Below are positions 43,750-54,539 of a stretch of 64,000 bases of DNA, piece by piece (within the stretch, counting starts at the first letter, position 1; every line of letters starts with the position of its first letter). The stretch lies in the NCBI GenBank assembly GCA_944472155.2, contig OX235272.1:86868020-86932019 (forward strand), read 5' to 3'. This stretch comes from Trichobilharzia szidati. Lineage: Eukaryota; Platyhelminthes; Trematoda; Strigeidida; Schistosomatidae. Under the pieces are notes generated by a model that was given only the letters and a program-made list of their open reading frames with translations, did not search any database and had not been told where the DNA came from. The position numbers and the translations under genes are program-made.

Positions 43750-43965
43750 TATGGTGACTAGCAGTAGATTCGAGGATGTACATTTCATCCTATTCGAAAC
43801 TCGTCGACATGGTGTACCAGCATTCCCCAGTGAATGATCATGTTCTCATTGAGATTCAGACTTCTTACCCATCGTTTCACATGCTGAAGTGTTATCCACT
43901 ACATCCGCCTCTTATGGCAACTAGCATCAGTTATCATAAGTTTTAAGTCGATGTTTTAATTTTCC
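43750..43965 (-). repeat. SM-alpha-like repeat, decayed
   Basis: Minus strand: CTGGTACACCATGTCGACGAG, ATAGGATGAAATG, then ATCCTCGAATCTACTGC match the SM-alpha ribozyme with many changes. The tRNA-like head lies towards 43930 (GTGGATAACACTTC). Confidence 0.55.
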
Positions 43966-43984
43966 CTTTGGTTGATTCAACGGA

Positions 43985-44505
43985 AATGTTCAATCACTTC
44001 TGTGAGACATGGTCATTGAAAGTGGAAGACATGAAAATGCCGACTAGCTGCCTTTCATCATATGTGTCTGCGTTCTATCTTACGTGTCAAGTGGGTGAGC
44101 AATATTGAGGTTAGGCATCGGTCGAGTACTAGGTAAGGAGGGGAAATCAATAGACGAGGTTGTGAAGCAGCTGCATCGATTGAGGTGATTAGGACGCATG
44201 CTACGCATGTCTAGCCATCGATCGCCTTCCTCGATTGATGAGCAATGTTAACTGACATAGGATTGATCAGTCTGGAAAAGAGATAGCACATGGTGGTCAA
44301 ACTAAAACATGGCCTCATCAGTCAATGAAATCCACAACAGTTAGTGTAAGCCAATCAGACTTCCTGACTGGTTGGGTTCCTCGGGATGGTAAAAACCAAT
44401 GAAGGCTGGAGACAATTGGTAATATGACTCCAAATCCTTCTCAATGGCTGGCGCAGACGCATTCACTCTTTGTCATTCATTGTATCCAATAAAATTCCAT
44501 TGTTC
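43985..44505 (+). pseudogene. Second LINE family, C-terminal remnant
   Basis: Relative of 10247-11035: ETWSLKVEDMKMPTS-like text, then HHMCLRSILRVK, VLGKEGKSIDEVVKQLHRL, GRMLRMSSHRSPSS-like text and a QWLAQTHSLFVIH-like end. Frames broken. Confidence 0.7.
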
Positions 44506-44619
44506 TTCAATATATTACTATTCCTTTTACCTCATATCTCTGTTTATTGTCTTATCAGTCTGATCACTGCTTCAGTAGGCTTTTTGAAGACTTTGTGAGC
44601 GTGTCAATAAAAGCGTTTC

Positions 44620-45010
44620 CAACGGACTATTGCAGATTCGCATCAGCAGCTTCCCACTTCGCTGGGCCGACATTGAAGATTATATGGTGGGCCGGTAAGA
44701 ATAGGCACCAAGGGGTTTTAACAGTGCAGTGAACCAGCCAACAATCTATTACGCAATACGTATACAAAAGAAAATGGTGATTTGTTGAACATATGCCGAC
44801 ATTATACACTAGTGTTTCAAATGGAACTCGAATGAGAAGCGTTGAGTTGTCCTTCTTAGAGTGACGTGGTTAGGATAAAGTTAAGAGAAAACGAAAGCTT
44901 GTGGGTAGTTGTAGTGTCAGTTGAAAGTGACAGCAGCGAACCAAGTGTACCGGGTATTCATTGCTGTCAAAGCCCTATATTCCACTGGGAACGCCTTAAA
45001 GCAATTAATA
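44620..45010 (+). pseudogene. RTE-like LINE, decayed 3' part
   Basis: LKIIWWAGKNRHQGVL corresponds to LKIRWPxRKxxxxL of good copies. The tail at 44968-45005 is AAGCCCTATATTCCACTGGG followed by AACGCCTTAAAGCAATTAAT. Confidence 0.65.
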
Positions 45011-45456
45011 TCCTCATCTTGCCACACATTAAAGAATAAAAATGGTTTCCAAAGCGTCCAATTCAAAGCAGAATACATTTCAACTTACCAGTATACCAAC
45101 CATGATGTCTATCTACATTCCATTGTATAGCATCTAAACATTCTCTGTCATGAATTAATTTTTCATTAGAAGTATCAGGCATTTTATCTTCCTTCATGAC
45201 TATGTTTAACCATTATGATGAAAAGTGTTTTGTAAATTACAAAAAGTAATAATTTTGTTGATTTCCCTTATTGTTTTGTTTCGTTTTATCACTTCAAATT
45301 GATTGACTAATACTTTATAACTACTTCCGAAAATTAGTAAAATAGATTGAACATTGAACGTGTGGTGCACCCATGAATGTGCTTCCATTGAACATTGTAT
45401 TTTGTCTACATTATTGAGGTTATACACAAGTAAGGTTAATATACTTCTATGTAATC

Positions 45457-45502
<46 letters not shown>

Positions 45503-45734
45503 TAAACAACCAATCAGAAGTAAGGATGTTTGCGATTGGTCTGTTTGACATTTACAAGAAAAATGTCAATATATGAAATAAACAATAAAATGGCTGGACT
45601 GAATGCATATCCTGTAAATAATTCGGTTTTCTTTTTGCATTGTTGATCATTGTTAACGTAATTTCGTTCACGTTAGGCAAGAAACAAACAAGTCTTCCAC
45701 TCCAGTGATCATGATCATAACAATAATAATTTTC
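45011..45734. other. No gene; TA microsatellite at 45456-45498
   Basis: Unique-looking AT-rich DNA apart from the TA-rich microsatellite. Nothing else supported. Confidence 0.45.
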
Positions 45735-47280
45735 AAGAGTTGGTTTGTAAGGATTAGATTTGTTTTTACGGATTTGACCATGGACTGATATCAGTTAGAG
45801 AACCACTGAAAACCAGTACTGCAGCACTGGACAGCTGTTTCACCATAGTTTTAGGAATCATTGGCAGTATGCACCCACTGGGATTCAAACCCAGGACCTT
45901 CCGGTTACATGGCAAGCTCACCTTGCCAGTATTCCCTGTTCGTTTTCAATGGTTCTCTAACTGATATCAATCCCTGGTCATACTCGTATACGCAAATCTA
46001 ATCCTTACAAACCAAATTCTTGGAAATTAATCTGATGCTCGCTAGTGATTTGCTGCGGAACGGAGTTTCCTGGAGTTCTAGTGAGAAGTCGTGACCAGTG
46101 AGACTCATCCAGTCAACTGTGTGAGGGTGAATGTCTCGCCAATGACATTGGTTGGTGCCAGTCGCACTAATTCAAGAATTTGTAGAAGTTACAATTCATG
46201 GGCTGGTCACTGAATCTGGTCCCAGTGGCCTAATTGTTTATGAGGTTGTCTTGTAACCAGACAGTTGTGCGTTCGAGCCATGGTGGTGGGTGCGTACTGA
46301 TTAGGTGTCCCAAACTATGATGACACAGCTGTCCAGTACTCCCAGCTGGATTTCTGATGTTTGGCTGACTGATGTCAACTCATGATGAAACCCTTCAACC
46401 AATCAAACAAAATTCGCACAAAACCCAATACTGGAAAATCAGTTAATCTGATGCTCACTAGTGACTGGCCCTTTCCAGGTAGATAGTTAGTTACCTGGCT
46501 TCTATTGGAAAGTCATGACCAGTAGACTACAGCAAGTTGGAGGTGAGGCCATAACTCATCGAAGAAGACATTGAGAAGTGATCGCGCTATGTCTTGAATT
46601 GGAAGAAGTCCGAAATTATGGGCTAGCCACTGGATCGGGTCCCAGCGGCTTTTTGGTCTACAAGCTAGCTGGCCTTGTAACCAGAAGGTCGTGGGTTCAA
46701 ACCCAGTTGGGGTAGGTGGGTACTGTCCATGATTCCCAAACTAGGCTGAAGAAACAGCTGCCCAGTAATCCCTGGTGGTTTTCCAATGGTTCTCTAACTG
46801 ATATCAATCTGTCGTCAAACTCGTAAAAATAATAATAATGATTCAACTAAAGCTGATCGGAAGTTGAACACGTATTTTAAAACTACTTCCATAAAAGCCA
46901 CCAATCAAACCAACAGTTTCCTTTTCATCTTTTCAAGAATTAGCAAGTTAGTTTGTAGGGATTTGATTCGTTTGAAGTTTGTCCACGGAGTGATATCAGA
47001 CAACCATCGAAAATCCTGACCAGCCGGTCAGGAGAGAGGAGAAATACCCACTGAAGATAATGATTCGTGATCGCAATTAAATGGCGAATGGGTAGAAGTT
47101 GAAAACCATAGACCATTCAGCTTTGCTTGTAATCAGAAAGTTCTGGGTTCGAACTCCATTGGTCTGCGTGCTGATGACGAGTCTCAAACTAGGACAAAAT
47201 AGCTTTCCGGTACTCCTTGCTGGTTTTCAGTGTTTCTCTAGCTGATATTAGTCCATAGTCAGACTTGAAACTGTTCATAT
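45735..47280. repeat. Cluster of family B copies
   Basis: At least five copies: minus 45740-45925, plus 45925-46015, plus 46020-46430, plus 46440-46825 and plus 47080-47275, with a minus tail scrap near 46940-47030. The two long plus copies follow each other directly, body-head-ribozyme-tail twice. Ribozyme regions are at about 46295-46350, 46720-46775 and 47170-47230. The last has CTGATGA, CGAGTCTC, AGGAC and AAAA. All cores differ from the consensus. Confidence 0.65.
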
Positions 47281-47289
47281 TTTATTAAT

Positions 47290-47765
47290 ATTATTCGTTA
47301 AGTAAACTCTTACATTGTTGGAGGCCTTCGACAGGAAGTCTTCGGCCTGGGTTTTGCGCTTATTGGCACTCGTTAGCAAGTTGTTTCTGCAATCCTAAAG
47401 GAAGTCATACGTCGTATAAGATTTGAACACAGGTCACCAAGTGCTCCAATCATTGAGCTATTCGTGCTCACGATTGACCTCCTATAAGACTGTGATGGGT
47501 TCTCTGATCGGTCACTAGTTAGTAACCAGTTCCGTCCTTCTGATCCTTTGCATTGGTGTAGACTGACTCGGGTTTGAATCTCAGAAGGAATATGAGTTCC
47601 TTCAAGGTTGCAGATGCGCCTAACTGACTGGTGAGTGCCAGCCAGCATGAGAGCTAGGTAAAAGGCTTCCTACCGATCGCCTCCAGTCAACTGATAACAA
47701 CTTTTCAGAGTGCACCATGGTATCAGGCCATCACACTGCAAACTCGCCTGATAAAATTCAGTCTG
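47290..47765. repeat. Family C inverted pair
   Basis: Minus copy 47320-47560 (tail GTCGAAGGCCTCC outermost, ribozyme remnant, tRNA-like region with AATAGCTCAATG on minus) and plus copy 47565-47765 (GGGTTTGAATCTC, GAGTTCCTTCAAGG, CTGACTGGTGAGTGCC, tail CCGATCGCCTCCAG, then body). Cores carry the CTGG insertion. Confidence 0.6.
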
Positions 47766-47804
47766 AAACCGGAAGAAAGACTAAAACCATGACATCAGTT
47801 AATG

Positions 47805-48142
47805 TGTAACGACAGAAGACAAAGGGCAGGCAACAGATCATTTATTGAGAAAATCAAGAGATATTAATAGATTTTTATTTGCATTAGTGCCAGTGGAGAA
47901 GCAACGTCTTCTGATTGGTTGTCTTTTGCTGAAGGTTATTCCGTACTTCTTCTGACCGTTTCTTAGAAAGTTAAGCCACATCTCTGCGAATCATATTTGC
48001 ACACGTTAAGTCTGCTGTGATTGATTGGTGAGTTCCTCAAGGTTAAGCTTTGTCATTGTTTTTCTCATGACTCCGATTCGGGACGTATCATTGACGTAAA
48101 TTGCTGTTTATAATTTTTGGCCTGCAGCTAGCTCTCACCACA
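47805..48142 (-). mobile_element. Solo LTR of an LTR retrotransposon
   Basis: Minus strand begins TGTGGTGAGAGCT and ends GTCGTTACA, a TG...CA element of 338 bp. It is flanked by 4-bp direct repeats AATG at 47801-47804 and 48143-48146, as expected for integrase-mediated insertion. The related LTR at 13581-14064 supports the boundaries. LTR length and target duplication fit schistosome Gypsy-type elements, but without an internal region the family is not assigned. Confidence 0.8.
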
Positions 48143-48149
48143 AATGTTT

Positions 48150-48560
48150 ACGACAGTAATGGATGCCAGTGTATATAGTGCATAGAATTTGGAAAACAAC
48201 TACCTACATTAATCTTAGGTGAGAAAAACCAGTTTCCAGCTATATAAATCTTTGGTATAACTGTGAAAAGAACTAAATACCTGGATAGCTATCTCAGAAT
48301 ATACTCATCAGGTCGTAGGAGACATTCCAGTGAAGTAAATTTTTTTCATACAGACACAAACTCAAGAACACAGCTGTACATTAGTGTATTTATTATTATA
48401 GATGGGTGAACTATTTTCACAACTATTTCCGGTCAGCAGTTAAGCAACAAGATTACAAATAGACATTAAAACGTAACAATGACATAATAAACAGGAAGAT
48501 AGAAGAATAACATAAAATAGGATTAGAATTATTGGGAAAATTGACTTCTTTTTGTCCAGT
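48150..48560. other. No feature recognised
   Basis: AT-rich, no gene or recognised repeat before the PLE starts near 48565. Confidence 0.4.
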
Positions 48561-48564
48561 TATG

Positions 48565-50047
48565 GATTAGAAATGTAGAAATAACAAAGCTTGAAAATTC
48601 TCATCTTAGTCAAACCATCGGTCATTTTGACATTTATAAAAGATACGTAGATGACACTTTGGTTATCTGCGATAGAAATGTAATTCTTGATGATGTCTTG
48701 TTTGCTTTCAACAACTGCCATCCTTCTTTACAATTCACCATAGAAAAGGAGTCCGAACTAAGTATTCCCTTTCTTGATGTGTGCCTCAGCAGACGTAATG
48801 ATCTATCCACCGGAAACGTACTTGGAACGGACAACTAACTAATTTTTACAGTTGGGTGCCTATTTCCAGGAAAAGGAACTTAATTTATTCGCTCTGCTCT
48901 AGGATAAGGAAAATTTGTAGTTCTGATACTGTTGACTCGGAACTTGACTTCTTAAAAGCCACCCTCGCAGAAAACGGTTACCCTAACCGATTTATTGACA
49001 GCAACATGAGAGATAAGCAGTCTAAACTGGTCACCGACATAGTTCCAAAGAAAACCTTATTCATGAACTTGGAATTCAAAGGTGATCAAGCCTCAGATAT
49101 GCTCAAAAATCGTCTCTCTAAATCAGTCAGTAAGACGTTCTATGCAGCAAAATTACATATGACGTTCACTAGCCGCAAGTTGTTCTCTACCTCTATAAAA
49201 GATAAGCTCCCCCATCTGGCCGCCTCCATGTGCATCTATCAGTTCACCTGCTCTTGTGGAGCAAGGTACATTGGCCGTAGTCAGACGACGCTTTCCACAT
49301 GGATACGAGAACATATTCCAGCATGGTTTTACAAGGGAGAAAGGAAGTGTGTGCGAAGCTCTATTTTGGAACACCTGATCGACTTCTGTCATTCTGTCAA
49401 CCCTGACCATGATTTTAAGATCATATATAGAATCAATGCTAACTTCCCACGTTTTCTTCGTTACAGACTTCTAAAGACAGCTGAGGCCTTGGCAATTCAT
49501 GACTTTAAGCCAGACCTTTGTGTACAAAAGAAGTATGTACAATCCCTACTTCTGCCTTGGTCGTAGAGGGATAGACATTCATTTATTTTATTTAGTTATT
49601 CTATATACTTTTCCCTTATTACTACTATTATTATTATTATTACTATTCTCACTCTGAATCTTTTTCACTTCACCCACTTGACATTTTAAACCCAAAATTA
49701 TTGATTTTTATATTTTTATTTTTACAATATTGAATTCTGTCTTATCAAATTTCACACCATGTTACGTAACATTTTATATTCGTCTACTAATCTTATAATT
49801 ATGTACCCCTTTCCAAAATTCTATACACCTTATGTATTATTCTATATACGACATTAATTATTTTGCCACTTGACATTAAACTATGATTATAATCACAAAT
49901 ATTTTAATTGCATTTCATACTATTATTATTTCATGTATTCACACCTTTGACCTAATTCCCTCACCGGATATAATTTTTATAAAAACACCATCTATGTATA
50001 CGATTGTACAGCTTGATAATAAATTCGTTGAAAAGAGTCTCTTCGCT
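48565..50047 (+). pseudogene. Penelope-like element: RT palm, linker, GIY-YIG endonuclease, 3' UTR
   Basis: 5'-truncated at about 48565. In one frame it reads NVEITKLENSHLSQTIGHFD, then YKRYVDDTLVI (catalytic YVDD codons at 48644-48655) to SIPFLDVC. A one-base frameshift between 48811 and 48820 moves the reading to a second frame: TWNGQLTNFYSWVPISRKRN, which then stays open to 49566 (236 residues from the Met at 48856). IYQF is at residues 127-130, Cys132/Cys134, YIG at 138-140, REH at 151-153, and His173 and His179 complete the CCHH set. The endonuclease domain is intact. The 3' UTR ends at a hammerhead-like motif at 50008-50047. Confidence 0.9.
50008..50047 (+). ncRNA. Hammerhead-like motif at PLE 3' end
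   Basis: CAGC (50008-50011) pairs with GCTG (50044-50047). The core is UUGAUAA (C3 and G8 changed), GAAA at 50029-50032, and helix III AAGAG/CTCTT is followed by C50043. Helix I and helix III differ from the other PLE motifs yet remain paired, which supports real structure, although this copy is mutated. Confidence 0.5.
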
Positions 50048-50049
50048 GA

Positions 50050-50520
50050 ATATTGTGTTCTTAATGCTACAATGGGAATTATTAAATAACAAAATAGACA
50101 AGAAGTTTGGATAGAAAACACGGTGGTGCAAATAGCAATACAAAAACAAAGGTAAAAATTACAGAAATAGACAGGAAGATTGAACAAGAAAGGTAACAGG
50201 AGAATTATTATTGGTGGGACTGCTTTTCTTTGGTAGCCATGATAGAGATAGAGGTTGAATGTATTTCTTTTGAATACCTGGAGTGTGGGTATTGAACTTT
50301 TGGATCGCTTGTGCGTCATCTATGGCCAGATGTCTTGATTTCACTGTCTTTGAGAGGTTTGATCAGATCTTCTGCAGGACTCTGGAGGACTTTTCAAATG
50401 GAGCTGGATATCTTGAGTTTACTAGATGTTCTCTCTTTCCTAGTCGCTCTCGATAACATTGATGAACTTGTCGAAAAGAGAATTTTCTTTTCTCTCTAAC
50501 TGTCTTCTTTTTAAAAATTT
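50050..50520. mobile_element. Two PLE 3' pieces, minus C-terminus (50100-50380) then plus 3' end (50385-50515)
   Basis: The minus strand reads AIDDAQAIQKFNTHTPGIQK, then KYIQPLSLSWL and a stop: the PLE C-terminus (compare AIHDFKPDLCVQKKYVQSLL at 49566). The plus piece ends with TTGATGA (50459-50465), ACTTGTC, GAAA and the 7-bp palindromic helix III AAGAGAATTTTCTT: a hammerhead-like end whose helix I is not paired. Confidence 0.6.
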
Positions 50521-50617
50521 TCCAAGGACATACATCTGTTGACTTATATTAGAAAATATATAAACAGTGGGATTAACAAAAGCCTCAATATTTTATACAC
50601 GAACTCTACTTTATAGA

Positions 50618-50704
50618 TTTGAACAGAGATGGAACAAACATTGGGGAAGAATAAATATGGGTCGATTTCATTCTGCACTAATGTTTGCTCCATCTCCGTT
50701 CAAA
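50618..50704. repeat. Near-perfect 25-bp hairpin
   Basis: TTTGAACAGAGATGGAACAA... (50618-50642) is complementary to 50680-50704 with one mismatch. The loop is 37 nt. It lies between PLE remnants. Role unknown. Confidence 0.6.
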
Positions 50705-50784
50705 CTTCACCGTTATGAGGAATAATTAATATGCAGAGATCATTCATATATGAGTATGATCCAAACTGCCCATTACAAATTTGT

Positions 50785-51545
50785 CTTTAATGAACAGTGA
50801 ATATTCTGTTCGATAAACTCTTCTTCATCAGGTTCTACGTTTATTTGACAGTATTAATTGAGGAATCATCTTTATTAACAAAATTAATGTTCTTTTTGAA
50901 TTACATTGAATCAATGACAGTGACGGACTACGGTTGAAAAGCAGCAGTAAGAGAGAATTTATAGGTTCGAGAGCAAGTCAGGGTAGTACCAGTGGCTGGC
51001 TGGACCTGTTTCCTGTACAGCCACATCTGCGGTTGATTTAAGCAGACTGCATCTTATATTTTCTCTACAACAGGTTGCGAAGTACTCAGGTTAGCCACAT
51101 CTAATGGTATCTATCAACTGCTTCTTTGGAGCCCGGTTATGTTATTCGTGCTCTGGAACCCCAACCAGCGTGGTTAATTAAAGTTGTTGTCAAAACCATT
51201 AACAGTTCTATATTGCATCACCTCCCCTAAACAGGCTACAAATCTAGCAGTATTGAAGAAGAGTCTTTCTTTGTCCTCTACCAGGCATCCAATAAATTGC
51301 TAAAGGCCTCTAGATATCGAACACTTCGAACAGAAGAGGTCATTGCAATTCACTTAGATAAACAGGAGCTCTGTATGCAAAAGAAGCTGGTCCAGCCAGT
51401 CACTATTGCTACTCTGACCTGCTCTTGAACCTAAAAATTCATGAATTATGTGATACTTCTCTTAATTCACCTGATATTCAACGATTTCAGTGTTATATTG
51501 ATGCGTATCATCTCTCTCTCTCTCTTGCTGATGCTTTTCACCTGT
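50785..51545. mobile_element. PLE inverted pair
   Basis: Minus copy 50785-51090 (hammerhead-like motif 50792-50834 outermost, 3' UTR, C-terminal codons such as ACRKQVQPATGTTL-like) faces plus copy 51100-51545. The plus copy carries the endonuclease (ASNGIYQLLLWSPVMLFVLW region, HLPKQATNLAVL-like) and the C-terminus KKLVQPVTIATLT. Same subtype as the 2.4/5.7 kb arms. Confidence 0.65.
50792..50834 (-). ncRNA. Hammerhead-like motif at PLE 3' end
   Basis: Minus strand: GAAC/GUUC helix I, intact core CUGAUGA, a 13-nt helix II segment ending in AUC, GAAC in the GAAA position, helix III around AGAAUAUUC, U, GUUC. The GAAA change probably inactivates it. Confidence 0.45.
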
Positions 51546-51554
51546 AATCTGTCA

Positions 51555-51895
51555 ATGTCACTCAGTGAGTACCGCAGTCAAGGACGTTACCACTGAGCTA
51601 TTCGGGCTCGAGATTGATCCTTCAAGGTTCCAGAAACGCCTTGCTGACTGACTGGTGATTGCCAACAATCACGAAACCTAGGTCCAAGGGTGGGCTTCCT
51701 GTGGCCGATTGCATCCAACCATCAAATATCATCCAATCAATGTGCACTGTGATGGCGAGCTACCTAGAATGCTGGCCACATTACAAACTTGACTGGTAGA
51801 ATTCAGTTTGCACCAAATAAAGCACCAGACACATAACGCTAGTTACTGACTAGTGTCCAATCAATGGTGCTGAATACGTGTACGTATAAATGGGT
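51555..51895 (+). repeat. Family C repeat (ribozyme, tail, body) with inverted head
   Basis: 51555-51615 is a minus-strand tRNA-like scrap (AGCTCAGTGGTAACG on minus). The plus copy follows: AAGGTTCCAGAAACGCCTTG, ribozyme region 51639-51689, tail GCCGATTGCATCCAACCATC, body GCACTGTGATGGCGAGC to CTAGTGTCCAATCAATGG. Helix II here is GTGATTG/CAATCAC, seven pairs. The core has an expanded CTGA run (CTGACTGACTG), so it should be inactive. Confidence 0.7.
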
Positions 51896-51899
51896 ACCG

Positions 51900-52245
51900 T
51901 TTTGCTCTAGGTCAGATGAAAGTGAATGTGAATCAATGTATTTGTGTATAGGTTAGTCAAGTAAGCACATCCGCTATTTGTTTTTCTAATCACAATTAAC
52001 CGTCATATCAGGTTATAAGGTTAAACATTCTACACGCATTGTGTACACCCACTTGTTTTATTATCTTGCTAACTATAGGTGATTTTCATATTAAGTGGGT
52101 GTGTCCTGTAGTGTATTGATCTCATGTCGTGAAAAAAGAAAGAAAGAAAGAAGAGAGACTAAACATTCCACTTTACTGACTACTTGTCTATCGTCTGACC
52201 TTGGTAATACACATTATATTGATTTATTTAAATTCAGTCCTTAAG
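51900..52245. other. No feature recognised
   Basis: AT-rich, with a short AAAG microsatellite at 52135-52152. Confidence 0.4.
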
Positions 52246-52249
52246 TGTA

Positions 52250-52645
52250 GGCTTGTATAGATTTGGTTGGAGGATTTCATCATGAACCGACATCGGTTAG
52301 AAAGGCATTGGAAAACCAGCACTGGAGTACTGGATAGCTGTTTCTTCAGCCTAGTTTGGGAATCATGGACAGTACCCACCTACCCCAACTGGGTTTGAAC
52401 CCACGACCTTCTGGTTACAAGGCGAACTAGCTCGTAGACCAATAAGCTGCTGGGACCCGATCCAATGGCCATCCCATGAATTCTAACTTCTACCAATTCA
52501 TGACATAGCGCGATCACTTCTCAATATTTTGTTCGATGAGTTAATGCCTCACCTTCAACCAACTAGAACTCAGGTGACTTCCTACCTAAATAGGGCCAGT
52601 CGCTAGTGAGCATCAGATTTGATACCTTCCACAGTCGGTTTCATC
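52250..52645 (-). repeat. Family B repeat, near full length
   Basis: Minus strand: 5' body (CTGATGCTCACTAGCGACTG), head with GGGTTCAAACCC, ribozyme variant CATGATTCCCAAACTAGGCT followed by GAAGAAACAGC, tail ending CCTCCAACCAAATC. Same subfamily as the plus copy at 46440-46825. Confidence 0.65.
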
Positions 52646-52649
52646 ACGA

Positions 52650-53775
52650 AGCTATATTATTTAGAGAAGCCCGAGAAATCAAGGGATAGGAGATGGATGT
52701 TAGCTCCTAGTTTGTTTGGCGGTGGCTCTGTATATTGCGAGTAGTAACCTGCTCTCCTCGTGACTTGGATGTCTTATGTTCAACCCTTGATAGGATCCTA
52801 GGGACGACATAGCTGTCCAGTACTAGTTGCTTCTACAAATAATATCGGTTAATGATTGCTAATAACTGTTGTGTTGTGTTATGGTTGTTTCTGTGGTCGT
52901 TTTTTATCACCTTGTTTGTTTAACATTCCTCTGTTAAGATTTCCTGCACAATTGGAAATCCTTCCTTGGAGATGTTTATCTCAGACATTTTGGACCACTT
53001 AAATACTTGACTGAATCTAAAGGTCACCTCTTAGGATCCACAACAAAAGTGGGTGATTTCTGATAGATATCCAAGCGGACTAGATGAAATGTGTTAATTT
53101 ACAGATGGGTATCTTGTTCAACGGGAGATTTCAGTCAGTTTATATGAAAAGTCGAATGATGTAAAGGTATCTATAATATACGGTGAGGAGTAGAAGAGGC
53201 GACTAGGGAGAAGAACTCTGCAGTGATAGAATCACTTCAATGGGAATTCCTGAAAGTATGAGGACTGATAAACTCAAACACTCACATACAGTCAGATGTC
53301 AAACAATAGGTGTGTATGAACAGGTGAATTGACCAATGAATCTGTAAATTGATACTTAGGAGAGGTTCTCACCAGCGGCACATTCACTCCTCTGTCTGTT
53401 TTCCCTACAGTTCTTTGTAGACAAGCTGAATGTAGGCCAGCTTTCATCTTGCCAAATGAGCATTCGCAAAGATTCTTTTTAACCCTATTAGATGGTGGTT
53501 TTACTAAACCAAACTGTTTCTATCTTTAAATGTGATGTATTTCGCTCTAGCTGTAAAGTTTTAACTTAGACAAATTAAGTGGATTCCCCTGTGAAATTAA
53601 AAGCAATTTTTGGACGACTATCTTGATAGTGATTCAACTCCTGACGGATTCAGGTGACGAAGCACTAGAATAAGTCATAGAGACAATTGTCGATTGAAGG
53701 TGTTATAATATACCGTCGACTGATCATGTTAGACAGAAATGTTCGCTCTCTAACGAAAAGTCGCCTCCTGGGTTT
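52650..53775. other. No gene recognised
   Basis: Longest stretch without recognised repeats in the right half. There are no long open frames and no clear splice-bounded coding blocks. Confidence 0.4.
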
Positions 53776-53779
53776 CCAG

Positions 53780-53900
53780 TCTCAGTGAGGGCATCATCAC
53801 TCATTGGGGACTGCGAGTACATCTGATTGACTATTTTCAGATAGGGAGAAATACGCTTCCATCGGATTCTACTGCTGGTCAACACCAACCAAAATGTCTT
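53780..53900 (+). repeat. SM-alpha-like repeat, strongly decayed
   Basis: CTGCGAGTACATCTGATTGA, ...GGGAGAAATACGC, then ATCGGATTCTACTGC correspond to helix I, GAAA strand and 3' part of SM-alpha. The core is lost. Confidence 0.45.
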
Positions 53901-53904
53901 CTGG

Positions 53905-54535
53905 AATTGTCTACAGTTCGACCAGTGTACATTCAGTATAAAATGACTTGTCTAATATGATTAGGTAGCTTTTCTAAATATTAGAAGGGAAACCAAGTAT
54001 GAGAGATTCCTGAAACAGAATTTAGAACAACACAGATTAGCGAAGCGTCAAATTCTTTTTATATCTGTCCTTTGTTACTCCCTCTTGCGTGTTGAACTTT
54101 ATACTACTAACTAAGGGTGAGTAGTTTATACTTCGTTACTCCATAACCATGGCTACTGTTTAGTACCGAAGTTGAAATCTATGTATTAATACTCTGTTTA
54201 ATGTAAGGTAGTTATTTTCTTACATTCAAAGAGTCTCTACTGTATAAGTTTCCTGTGGTGAATACTGTTTATTCAAATCCCTCTATTCCTTGTCCAGCAT
54301 TCGCTCTCTGTTTAATCTGATCATGGATCTCGCTTGACACAGCTTTGCTGTTTTTCTTACTGACGCACACTGACTGTTCATTTGACGATATTCAGCCGCA
54401 GATACCACAAAATCTGAAGTTTGTATATCATATTTAATTAATTAATTTATAAAATAATACCGTACTGTAGACAAATCCTGTGGTTTTCAATTTTGAGTGT
54501 CACTCGACATGTAATTTTATCGCTGCGGAGTTCTT
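53905..54535. other. No feature recognised
   Basis: AT-rich DNA, no supported gene. Confidence 0.4.
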
Positions 54536-54539
54536 ACTG

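Noticed and set aside
49939..50319. 126-residue minus-strand frame
   Set aside because: Covers the PLE 3' UTR and part of an inverted PLE C-terminus in another frame.
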